Shown here piece by piece: positions 1-5,867 of a DNA stretch of 6,682 nucleotides; within the stretch, counting starts at the first letter, position 1, and the number at the start of each line of letters is the position of its first letter. A program made the position numbers and the translations under genes. Source of the DNA: Flavobacteriales bacterium (GTDB lineage: Bacteria > Bacteroidota > Bacteroidia > Flavobacteriales > UA16); assembly GCA_030831885.1 (NCBI GenBank), contig JAURKF010000097.1:1-6682 (forward strand). The letters run 5' to 3'. The notes beneath the pieces were generated by a model. The model searched no databases, had not been told where the DNA came from, and was given only the letters and a program-made list of their open reading frames with translations.

Positions 1-45
1 AATGCAGATGATCTCATCACCGACCTTGAATGTTATATTTTTCAT
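1..45 (-). CDS. N-terminal fragment of an unidentified small-domain protein, cut by the window edge
   Basis: An ATG (complement of 43-45) opens a frame of 15 codons that runs off the window, reading MKNITFKVGDEIICI. The start of the reading resembles the opening strand of small SH3-like or KOW-like beta-barrel proteins, where K-V-G-D is common, but 15 residues cannot identify a family. It lies 76 nt downstream of metK on the same strand, so the two could be co-transcribed; a hairpin at 76-106 lies between them. No Shine-Dalgarno is visible, as is usual in Bacteroidota. It could be a chance frame, since only 45 nt are seen. Confidence 0.4.
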   Translation of the reverse strand, partial: MKNITFKVGDEIICI

Positions 46-75
46 GGATTATATTGTTTTGATTCAAAGCAAATA

Positions 76-106
76 CCCGCCATTGTAGTCTATTTACAAT
101 GACCGG
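76..106 (-). terminator. Hairpin after metK, possible weak terminator
   Basis: CATTGTA (81-87) and TACAATG (95-101) are perfect inverted repeats around a 7-nt loop. On the minus strand the stem extends outward by a G-U pair, a G-C pair, one mismatch and two C-G pairs, giving about 11 pairs. Beyond it the minus strand reads TATTTGCTTTG, T-rich but interrupted by GC. It sits 15 nt after the metK stop codon, where a terminator is expected. The broken T-tract makes termination uncertain, and it may allow read-through into the next gene. Confidence 0.35.
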
Positions 107-121
107 AATTGTATGAAGGAT

Positions 122-1264
122 TTAGTTGAATAGGGTGGATTGAATTGACTTTACTAATTCGGTGTCAATGCGCTCCCATGGCAGTTCCCGCTTTCCAAAG
201 TGTCCGCCGGAGGCCGTGGAACTGTAGATTGGGCGCTTCAATTCCAATGTTCGAATGATGCCGTTGGGTGTGAGGTCGAAATGCTTACGAACAGTTTGCT
301 CCAGCTGCTCTTGCGTAAATCGATTGTCCGAAGCGCAATCGATATATACCGAAGTAGGCTCAGCCACACCAATCGCATACGACACCTGCACGGTGCACTC
401 TTGAATCTGAGCGGCTTCGAGCAAATGCTTAGCGATGTGTCGTGCTGCATAAGCTGCACTGCGATCGACCTTGCTGGGATCTTTGCCTGAAAATGCACCT
501 CCTCCATGCGGACAGCGCCCTCCGTAAGTGTCGGCGATAATCTTGCGTCCGGTAAGGCCGGTGTCGCCATGTGGACCGCCTATGACGAAGCTTCCCGAGG
601 GGTTCACCAGCAACTGACCCGAGTGCCGAATGTTATACTCAAGTAGAATAGGGTGCACTACTTCGCGCAGCAAGGTCTCCCGAATTTCATGTTGCAAGAT
701 GTCGGGTGTGTGTTGTGTAGAAATCACAATCGTGTCAACAGCGATTGGTTTGCAGGGCGCTTCGTAAAGCACGCTCACTTGCGCTTTCGCATCGGGGCGA
801 AGCCAAGGAAGCGTACCAGTGTGACGCAACGTTTGCAGGCGGTCAATTATGCGGTGGGATAGCGCAATAGGCAAGGGCAGGAGCTCCTGAGTTTCGTTGC
901 ACGCATAGCCAAACATGAGGCCTTGGTCGCCCGCGCCGCCATCAGCCACGCTAGCATTTATTTCCGGACTCTGTTGGTGCAATGCGTTTCGGAACTCCGC
1001 CTTGTGCAGGTTGAATCCGACAGCATCGTCGTCGTAGCCAATGCGCTTGAGCACTTGGCGCGCAATCGATATAGCATCGACCGAAGCATGTGAAGTAATC
1101 TCACCGGCGATGACGCAAAGGCCGGCGGTGATGAGCACCTCGCACGCTACTTTGGCATTGGGGTCTTGTTCGAGGTAGGCATCCAGAATAGCATCTGAGA
1201 TTTGATCCGCTACCTTGTCGGGGTGTCCTTCTGACACCGATTCTGAAGTGAAAATATAAGACAT
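122..1264 (-). CDS. metK: S-adenosylmethionine synthetase (methionine adenosyltransferase, EC 2.5.1.6)
   Basis: This 380-residue cytoplasmic enzyme makes S-adenosylmethionine from methionine and ATP, supplying methyl groups and polyamine precursors. The family fingerprint is complete: GHPDK at 13-17 (H14 and D16 bind ATP and Mg2+), E42 and E55, GAGDQG at 110-115 followed by GY at 119-120, K160, the GGPHGDTGLTGRK block at 229-241, and the glycine-rich GGGAFSGKDPSKVDR at 254-268 with K261, K265 and D267. The C-terminus is also typical (LPWERID at 361-367). The length matches the roughly 384-residue E. coli type. The loop before GAGDQG, which gates the active site in E. coli MetK, is about five residues shorter than in E. 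coli. The start ATG is certain because conserved sequence begins at residue 3. A strong promoter and a structured leader lie upstream (1265-1442), so expression is probably controlled at the leader. The gene looks intact and functional. Confidence 0.98.
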   Translation of the reverse strand: MSYIFTSESVSEGHPDKVADQISDAILDAYLEQDPNAKVACEVLITAGLCVIAGEITSHASVDAISIARQVLKRIGYDDDAVGFNLHKAEFRNALHQQSPEINASVADGGAGDQGLMFGYACNETQELLPLPIALSHRIIDRLQTLRHTGTLPWLRPDAKAQVSVLYEAPCKPIAVDTIVISTQHTPDILQHEIRETLLREVVHPILLEYNIRHSGQLLVNPSGSFVIGGPHGDTGLTGRKIIADTYGGRCPHGGGAFSGKDPSKVDRSAAYAARHIAKHLLEAAQIQECTVQVSYAIGVAEPTSVYIDCASDNRFTQEQLEQTVRKHFDLTPNGIIRTLELKRPIYSSTASGGHFGKRELPWERIDTELVKSIQSTLFN

Positions 1265-1409
1265 TACAAATGGGGTGTTAGTTACACGTTCATTTGCATT
1301 GCCGAAAAATGGGTGGGAAGATGTCCGTTTATTTTGGCCTCGCCCGCATCATTTTACCACCGTGGTGTGTCGCCACTCGGTTGGTGCTCACTCAAGAGCT
1401 CGAAATGCG
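1265..1409 (-). promoter_or_regulatory. Structured 5' leader of metK, candidate riboswitch
   Basis: The stretch between the metK promoter and ATG can fold as a compact RNA on the minus strand. P1 pairs CGCAT (1409-1405) with ATGCG (1349-1345). Inside it, P2 is GCTC/GAGC (1399-1396 with 1389-1386, 6-nt loop). P3 pairs ACC (1385-1383) and CC (1380-1379) with GGT (1358-1356) and GG (1361-1360), capped by GTGG/CCAC (1376-1373 with 1365-1362) and a 7-nt loop. A separate hairpin, CAAATG (1296-1291) with CATTTG (1272-1267) and inner GTGT/ACAC, ends 2 nt before the start codon and could block initiation. GGTGG (1361-1357) is also complementary to CCACC (1316-1312), giving a possible switch between folds. 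I cannot match this to a SAM-I, SAM-II or other known SAM aptamer by eye. Folding was done by hand; ligand binding is inference from the gene controlled. Confidence 0.45.
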
Positions 1410-1412
1410 TTG

Positions 1413-1442
1413 CAAACATACAGCACTATTTTTATTTGTCAA
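1413..1442 (-). promoter_or_regulatory. Bacteroidota-type promoter for metK
   Basis: The minus strand reads TTGACA at 1442-1437 and TATGTTTG at 1420-1413, an exact match to TAnnTTTG, with 19 nt between TTG and the -7 box. That is the housekeeping sigma consensus of Bacteroidota. Transcription would start just downstream, around 1405-1410, at the 5' edge of the P1 stem of the metK leader, giving a leader of about 140 nt. Confidence 0.7.
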
Positions 1443-1504
1443 GAGGTGTGACTCAAATTGTCGGGATTTTTTCTAATTACTTGAATTTTAAAATCTGATT
1501 CGTC

Positions 1505-1572
1505 TCATTTTGTTTCTGTTTGTCTTTCTGTTTCTAAAAAAGAACTAAGAATGAGAAATACAATCAGAATGA
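1505..1572. repeat. Degenerate hexamer inverted-repeat element, copy 1
   Basis: Five pyrimidine-rich hexamers (types TCATTT, TGTTTC, TGTTTG, TCTTTC; 1505-1534) are followed by a 14-nt spacer and four purine-rich hexamers (GAATGA, GAAATA, CAATCA, GAATGA; 1549-1572). The second arm is the approximate reverse complement of the first, so the transcript or single strand can form a hairpin with mismatches. The same hexamer vocabulary and arm order occur at 5868-5992 in a better preserved form. It lies between the divergent metK and T9SS-protein promoters. It encodes nothing that I can support. Confidence 0.55.
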
Positions 1573-1643
1573 GTTAGGCGGAGGGGAGGAGTTTTGAAGA
1601 TAACAATTGACTTATACCATAGAAATCTTTGCGGTTAATTCGA

Positions 1644-1674
1644 TTACGACGGGGATTAGAAGAACCTACCTTTG
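1644..1674 (+). promoter_or_regulatory. Possible promoter for the T9SS-sorted surface protein
   Basis: TACCTTTG at 1667-1674 matches the Bacteroidota -7 box TAnnTTTG exactly. The -33 element is imperfect (TTA at 1644-1646, spacing 20 nt). Transcription would start near 1680, leaving a very short 5' leader before the ATG at 1684 or 1693. This slightly favours the later ATG. The match could be chance. Confidence 0.35.
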
Positions 1675-1683
1675 CCACCACTC

Positions 1684-3627
1684 ATGTACTCAATGCGGGT
1701 TGTTTGGTTGTGCTGGATGTTTGCATCTTGTTTTGCCTCGCTGGAAGGCCAAACGGTCGTTGCATTTCAAGGGGCTGAGCTTGGTGATACGTGGTCTTAC
1801 ACTGCCTCGGGTGCATCGTCTATTGGTCAAGCCGAAGCCCTGTCTGCAGCCAATTATACGAGCGGAACGCAATCGATCGTGATGGGCGGAATGTCGGGTG
1901 GCGGAAGTTGCCTCAGCGGTGGTTCGGGCAATGGGGCGTCGATAACGAACATGCTAACGTTTTCAGAGGTTGACATCAGCACCTCCACGAATTTCACGCG
2001 CGAGTTGACGTTCAACTACGGCAATCGATTTCCCGAGTGCGGAGGTACCGGTTTTGATGCCGGTGAGGACCTCATTTTCACACCGATATTTAACGGTGTT
2101 ACTCAACCTGCTCTGGTAGTTTTAATCGGGTCGAACAATACCACACTCGATATTCATAGCACCGACTATACTTATTCCATTCCGCCGTGTGTAACGAGTT
2201 TTTCGTTTCAGCTTCAGATTAACCTAAACCGCGATGATGAGTTCCTTTTCATTGACGACGTTTCCTTGTCCACACCGGGATTTAACACACCGCCTGTGCT
2301 TCAATGCTGGGAAACGCAGACCTATAATAGTACGACCGGCACTTGCGAAATAACCGGCACGCAGCCGCTGCCACCTGTGCTGGAATGCTGGCAATCGACT
2401 TCTTTCAATACGACTACCTGTTCTTGGGATATCAGCGGAACGCAGCCAACGCAGCCAACCGCGATGAACTGCTGGGACGATTATCAACTGGATGGAACGC
2501 TATGCCAATGGGTGAACATAGGTGCGCAACCTGTGCAACCGCCCAACGTGAATTGCTGGGACAATTATCAGTTCGATGCAACGCTGTGTGCATGGGTGAA
2601 TCAAGGTTCGCAAATTGCGCAACCTGCATCGACGAATTGTTGGGATGTGTTTGTCTTTAACACGGCAACGTGTCAGTGGGACAACATCGGCTCGCAGCCG
2701 ATTCAACCTACCAACTTGGCGTGTGGCCTCACAGCGGTATTCAACAATACAATATGCGCATGGGATTTAATCCCTGCCACTCCCGAGCCGACGCCAACGA
2801 ATTGCTGGGATGATTTTAACTTCAATACCTCCCTGTGCAGCTGGGAGAACATCGGCATACAACCTCAAGAACCGATTGTTGCTTGTTATGAAACCGTTGT
2901 ATTCAACACCACCACATGCTCTTGGGATGTGTTCGGCACACAGCCTGTTGCACCCACCACGGCGTGCTATGAAACGGTTACATTCAGCACTCTCACATGC
3001 AGTTGGGAGGTCACGGGAACACAACCGGAGCAACCGAGCCTGGAGTGCTGGCAATCTACCTCGTTCAACAACTCGAGTTGCACGTGGGATGTTTTTGGTG
3101 TTCCTTTTACTATCGAAATATCACCCTTTTCAATCTCCGATTTTGCGCCCTGGTCGACTTCGTTTTCACTCGAGGCAACGAACGAGGTGGTTACTTATGA
3201 GTGGGTGTTGGACGATGCCCTTATTTCCAACAACGAAACATTTGATCATCTATTCACCGAAGCAGGTCAGTATTCCATTTTCGTTTCGGCCGTCAGCGTA
3301 GGTGGTTGTGAGGCCACGGACATGCTTACACTTACACTGCAGCCTAATGAATCGCATCTCATTATACCGAGTTGCTTTACTCCGAACTTCGACGGATTCA
3401 ATGATTTATTTACCGTGGAGGCTGAGAATCTCTCCACCTTCGAAATGCTGATCTACAATCGCTGGGGTGAGCTGGTTTTTCAAACAAATTCCATCTTTCC
3501 CGGTTGGAAAGGTTTTAGCGATATAGGCTATAGTTACCCCGACGGTGTCTATGATTACAGGATTGCCGCAACCGGCATGGACGGACAAGTATATGAGCGG
3601 TGGGGGAGTGTAACGCTCATTCGATGA
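1684..3627 (+). CDS. Secreted multi-repeat surface protein with T9SS type B (gliding-motility-associated, CHU_C) C-terminal sorting domain
   Basis: The 647-residue product begins with a signal peptide (residues 1-23, hydrophobic core VVWLCWMFASCFA, predicted cut near LEGQ/T). Residues about 24-203 form a serine/glycine/threonine-rich, beta-sandwich-like region ending in FLFIDDVSL, a strand pattern common in carbohydrate-binding and MAM-like modules; that assignment is inference. Residues about 204-472 hold ten cysteine repeats (listed separately). Residues about 473-557 resemble a PKD domain (YEWVLDD, EAGQYSIFV). Residues 558-647 match the CHU_C/TIGR04131-type sorting domain (IPSCFTPNFDGFND, IYNRWGELVF, PDGVYDYRI, GSVTLIR), which directs export through the type IX system to the surface. 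Likely roles are adhesion or substrate binding; the ligand is unknown. The start could instead be ATG 1693 (644 aa); both give a signal peptide. A TTG at 1672 is unlikely. The repeats suggest expansion by internal duplication. Confidence 0.93.
   Translation: MYSMRVVWLCWMFASCFASLEGQTVVAFQGAELGDTWSYTASGASSIGQAEALSAANYTSGTQSIVMGGMSGGGSCLSGGSGNGASITNMLTFSEVDISTSTNFTRELTFNYGNRFPECGGTGFDAGEDLIFTPIFNGVTQPALVVLIGSNNTTLDIHSTDYTYSIPPCVTSFSFQLQINLNRDDEFLFIDDVSLSTPGFNTPPVLQCWETQTYNSTTGTCEITGTQPLPPVLECWQSTSFNTTTCSWDISGTQPTQPTAMNCWDDYQLDGTLCQWVNIGAQPVQPPNVNCWDNYQFDATLCAWVNQGSQIAQPASTNCWDVFVFNTATCQWDNIGSQPIQPTNLACGLTAVFNNTICAWDLIPATPEPTPTNCWDDFNFNTSLCSWENIGIQPQEPIVACYETVVFNTTTCSWDVFGTQPVAPTTACYETVTFSTLTCSWEVTGTQPEQPSLECWQSTSFNNSSCTWDVFGVPFTIEISPFSISDFAPWSTSFSLEATNEVVTYEWVLDDALISNNETFDHLFTEAGQYSIFVSAVSVGGCEATDMLTLTLQPNESHLIIPSCFTPNFDGFNDLFTVEAENLSTFEMLIYNRWGELVFQTNSIFPGWKGFSDIGYSYPDGVYDYRIAATGMDGQVYERWGSVTLIR
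2293..3099 (+). repeat. Ten tandem protein-level repeats of about 27 residues with paired Cys and Trp
   Basis: The consensus is about xxxCWxxxxFNxTTCSWDxxGTQPxQP, with two cysteines and usually two tryptophans per unit, ending in a short proline-rich linker. Units begin around the cysteines at 2305, then every 78-87 nt up to 3046. The sixth unit departs most: CG replaces CW and its linker is ATPEPT. Units eight and nine begin CYET instead of CWxx. Units two and ten both carry CWQSTSFN. The even spacing and intra-repeat cysteine pair suggest a rod of small disulfide-stapled modules in the extracellular stalk; the disulfides are inferred. Confidence 0.88.
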
Positions 3628-4360
3628 GAGGTTCATCCTGTCCGCAGAGTCGCCGATTGACGCAAAGATTGGATGCTTCCCTTAGCTTCTCTGAGGTAAA
3701 ACACAAAACTCAAAATGCCAACTTCAATCGAAGGAATATCGCATTGCCTAAACTCTTGAATCGATTTTCTTGTTTGGCGAAAAATAGTTGGGCAGTAACA
3801 TAGATTTCCCAATTATGGGCAAGAGTGCAGTTGAGTGATGGCACAGCAATAAGGGTGTTCGATGGTGATGATAGTGTGCAAAGGTAAAGGTGATATATGC
3901 ATAAGCGTTATCAATCGAAGCGTTGAGGAGCATCACCGCATATCGAATCAAATCTCATGGTGCAGGGGCTTCCGGTTTTCGCATCATTGCATTGTCAACA
4001 GACAATAAAAACAAACTTCCATGAGTACGCACAATACCTCTATCGAAAGATGCTTGGCAAGCGTGATAGCATGTGAGTGACGCCTCGCCGGAGGCATGGA
4101 AGCGTAATTAGAATATTACGCTGAAATGTTTCGCGATTGCACCCAAGTTATTGCCGTATGGGCGAAGACGTAGGTGAGAAACTCCACCCTCAGAGCGGGT
4201 AAAAGCGCCTTGTATGAAAGAGTTTGTGAGGTTTGAGTATTTGCATGTGAAGAGCATGCCATGCGCTGCAGACGTTGTAGAAAATGCGCAGAAGCTTGTT
4301 GCCAAAGCGCAGCTGTTCACAACGTTGAAGCAGGGGAGTGTAATTGAGTGAACTCATCAG
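3628..4360. other. Long gene-poor intergenic region with structured and possibly decayed sequence
   Basis: No convincing gene is present on either strand. A minus-strand frame from 4320 to 3748 (191 codons) is interrupted by only two internal stops, a TAA ending at 4108 and a TGA at about 3952, fewer than expected by chance. Its translation is rich in S, H, L and C and resembles nothing I can name, so it may be a decayed coding sequence, a dispersed repeat or chance. I looked for tRNA, tmRNA and RNase P RNA signatures and found none. A short hairpin (CCTTAG 3680-3685 with CTGAGG 3691-3696) follows the upstream gene but lacks a T-tract. The region ends at a strong plus-strand terminator. Confidence 0.5.
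4082..4122. repeat. Two adjacent hairpins within the gene-poor region
   Basis: GCCTC (4082-4086) and GAGGC (4091-4095) pair around a 4-nt loop. Six bases later, AGCGTAAT (4101-4108) and ATTACGCT (4115-4122) form a perfect 8-bp stem with a 6-nt loop. Neither has a T-tract on either side, so they look like parts of a structured RNA or a repeat element rather than terminators. Confidence 0.55.
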
Positions 4361-4403
4361 TGAGAGGGGAGAAGGCCGACGGCTTTCTCCCTTTCTCATT
4401 TTT
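4361..4403 (+). terminator. Strong rho-independent terminator, plus strand
   Basis: A stem built from TGAGAGGGGAGAAGGCC (4361-4377) and the complementary strand 4381-4398 closes a 3-nt loop (GAC). It has roughly 16-17 pairs including G-U pairs and one bulge, and is followed at once by TTTTT (4399-4403). The minus direction has no T-tract, so it is oriented for plus-strand transcripts. The nearest plus-strand gene ends 733 nt upstream, so it either ends a very long 3' UTR or an unannotated RNA. Confidence 0.75.
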
Positions 4404-4550
4404 GTGTAAAGATGTGTCGCTTAGTGAAACACGTTCTTCAATGGGAGAGCATAGTGCTATACTGATACGCTAAAATCTCAGATTCATATTGACTTAATGG
4501 CACGCAACGATTGTATGCGATAATACACTTCGACTCCGCGGTGGGATATA
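4404..4550. other. Short spacer with no recognisable feature
   Basis: It lies between the plus-strand terminator and the stop codon of the minus-strand gene at 4551-5039. I see no open frame of note. A weak inverted repeat (CGCA at 4503-4506 with TGCG at 4516-4519) lies where a minus-strand terminator might be, but its stem is too short and lacks a T-tract. Confidence 0.4.
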
Positions 4551-5039
4551 TTAAAACGGCGGATCATCCATTGATTCATCCGCATCTGCGCTTGTTACAA
4601 ACCCCATTGGCTCATCTAAATACAATTGATAGCAGTTTTCCAATTCCGGGAACTGCTTCCATAGCAACATGCACTCATGCACATCGACGACTTTGTTGTC
4701 TTTTACATGAAACAGAAAGCTCATATGCCAGGGGATATTCAATCCGCGGAATGTAAAGGCAAGCGCGTTGGGATGACAACGGTTGCACTTGCCTTCTCCC
4801 GATTCTAGCACAGAATTGCCCGACATGTGCATATAGAGGAAGGCATTTTGCAACTTCCCGAAGAAGGTATCCTTCTCCTGATCGGAAAGTGTATCGACCT
4901 CACTTAGCATTAGTTTGATATTGCTCAAATCCATCTGCTCCATAAAGTCGCGCAGCATCGCTGCCGCGGATGTGTGAATATCATCGCGCTCTTCGGAAAG
5001 AGTGAAGTCTTTGAATAGTTTGAGTTGAACCCATTGCAT
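4551..5039 (-). CDS. Hypothetical protein with CxxCH motif and acidic C-terminal tail
   Basis: From the ATG at 5037-5039 the product has 162 residues and is not recognised. Residues 1-75 look helical and charged, without signal peptide or membrane segment, so it is probably cytosolic. Residues 81-89 read GEGKCNRCH, giving C85, C88 and H89, and H121 with C123 (VVDVHEC) follow after a segment of likely beta strands (LAFTFRG, MSFLFHV). These residues could form a zinc site. The CxxCH could bind haem c only in an exported protein, which this does not appear to be. The tail (151-160) is acidic. The frame stays open upstream to 5147 without an ATG or GTG; a TTG at 5058-5060 is a possible alternative giving 169 residues. 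It is divergent from the gene at 5246, 206 bp away. Coding potential is supported by length and protein-like composition only. Confidence 0.72.
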   Translation of the reverse strand: MQWVQLKLFKDFTLSEERDDIHTSAAAMLRDFMEQMDLSNIKLMLSEVDTLSDQEKDTFFGKLQNAFLYMHMSGNSVLESGEGKCNRCHPNALAFTFRGLNIPWHMSFLFHVKDNKVVDVHECMLLWKQFPELENCYQLYLDEPMGFVTSADADESMDDPPF

Positions 5040-5147
5040 GAAGCGAACGTATGGAGGCAAGTGACAGGATGTATAATATTCAAAGTGAAAAGAATTAACA
5101 TGTGGAAAAATGTTGGTGCATGAGGTGTGTTGAAAAATATAGTCGGT

Positions 5148-5180
5148 TTAATTCCTTTCAAACGTCGAAAAAAGGATTAA
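5148..5180. repeat. Inverted repeat in the divergent intergenic region
   Basis: TTAAT-T-CCTTT (5148-5158) and AAAGGATTAA (5171-5180) pair over 10 bp with one bulged T and a 12-nt loop. It sits between two divergently transcribed genes and about 30 nt upstream of the -33 element of the plus-strand gene, where an operator could lie. It lacks a T-tract on the plus strand. Regulatory function is inference. Confidence 0.4.
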
Positions 5181-5209
5181 GGGAATGAAGTAAAAATGGC
5201 TTCAAAACC

Positions 5210-5239
5210 TTGACTTTTCTTTGGTCAAATCGTATCTTG
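5210..5239 (+). promoter_or_regulatory. Probable promoter of the downstream hypothetical gene
   Basis: TTGAC at 5210-5214 is followed 20 nt after TTG by TATCTTG (5233-5239), one T short of the TAnnTTTG box. Transcription would begin only a few bases before the ATG at 5246, so the mRNA may be nearly leaderless. The spacing fits the Bacteroidota consensus; the -7 box does not match fully. Confidence 0.45.
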
Positions 5240-5245
5240 AAGCCC

Positions 5246-5821
5246 ATGAAAAGATTCAAGAACTTCGGTCAAATCAATCGTTTACTTACCTTTCACACGC
5301 TCCTTCATATTCCCGAACCCGAAGGGCAGTTGGGTTGCTATAATCCCTATTGCACCACCTGTGGCGGTTGTCTTAATCAGAACTATCCGCGCAAGTTTGT
5401 GAGGCTTGACGGAGAGAAATTCATTCGTTCGATGCGCAATTATAATCTGCGAAAAGTGGAGGACATCGGGAAGTTCGCGAATACGGTTAGATCTACGCTC
5501 ATGTGCTGGGAAGTACAATTGCAAATGGATGAAATTTTGATGCATTGGTTGCGCCCTCAAGGCATGGATCTTCGATTGTTTGATGTTATCTTATTTCATT
5601 TTGTTCGTTATTCAAAAGACGAAAATGTCAGGCATGCATGGGTAAAACGATGCATTGAATTAGCCAAGGCGAAGCGCGATATCTCCCTAATCGAAACCTT
5701 GCTCGTCGTCGTCAAGCAGCGACTGCCGGAATACCTGGAGTTGAATGAATTGATTAGCGCACATCAAAGCAATTCGCGCATACGGAAGGCTATGAAGCGT
5801 TGCAAGGTGGATTTGCTGTAG
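5246..5821 (+). CDS. Hypothetical basic protein with an N-terminal four-cysteine cluster
   Basis: This 191-residue protein is not recognised. Near its N-terminus four cysteines form CX4CX2CX2C (C31, C36, C39, C42; core CYNPYCTTCGGC), a spacing that suits a zinc or iron-sulfur site; the metal is unknown. The rest (about 60-191) looks mostly helical and basic, with MCWEVQLQMDEILMHWLRP, a hydrophobic run LFDVILFHFV at 111-120 probably too short and mixed to span a membrane, and a lysine/arginine-rich C-terminus (RIRKAMKRCK). No signal peptide is seen. The ATG at 5246 is the first ATG in frame; a TTG at 5210 is rejected because it overlaps the putative -33 box. It diverges from the CxxCH protein at 4551-5039. 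Nothing here links it to a pathway. Confidence 0.75.
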   Translation: MKRFKNFGQINRLLTFHTLLHIPEPEGQLGCYNPYCTTCGGCLNQNYPRKFVRLDGEKFIRSMRNYNLRKVEDIGKFANTVRSTLMCWEVQLQMDEILMHWLRPQGMDLRLFDVILFHFVRYSKDENVRHAWVKRCIELAKAKRDISLIETLLVVVKQRLPEYLELNELISAHQSNSRIRKAMKRCKVDLL

Positions 5822-5867
5822 GTTGTTTTATGAACTTGGTATTGGCTGTTTAACCTCGCTCCCACTC

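Noticed and set aside
200..862. Frames on both strands inside metK
   Set aside because: They are shadows of the metK coding sequence, which is conserved along its full length.
1345..1409. Standard SAM-I (S-box) riboswitch
   Set aside because: The expected S-box core and kink-turn sequences are not visible, so I kept it as an unclassified leader.
1294..1498. Two overlapping plus-strand frames of about 60 codons
   Set aside because: They lie antisense over the metK leader and promoter, overlap each other and have no protein-like features or promoter.
1607..1882. Plus-strand 91-codon frame overlapping the start of the T9SS protein
   Set aside because: It starts with TTG, overlaps the signal peptide coding region in another frame, and shows no domain.
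3879..3914. Minus-strand promoter (TACCTTTG at 3886-3879)
   Set aside because: The nearest TTG is 25 nt upstream, outside the normal spacing, and no gene follows it.
3950..4403. tmRNA, RNase P RNA or tRNA gene
   Set aside because: No RNase P core, no tmRNA ends and no tRNA T-loop signature could be found by reading both strands.
4773..4799. CxxCH as a c-type haem attachment site
   Set aside because: The protein has no signal peptide, and haem c attachment needs export; a metal site or chance is more likely.
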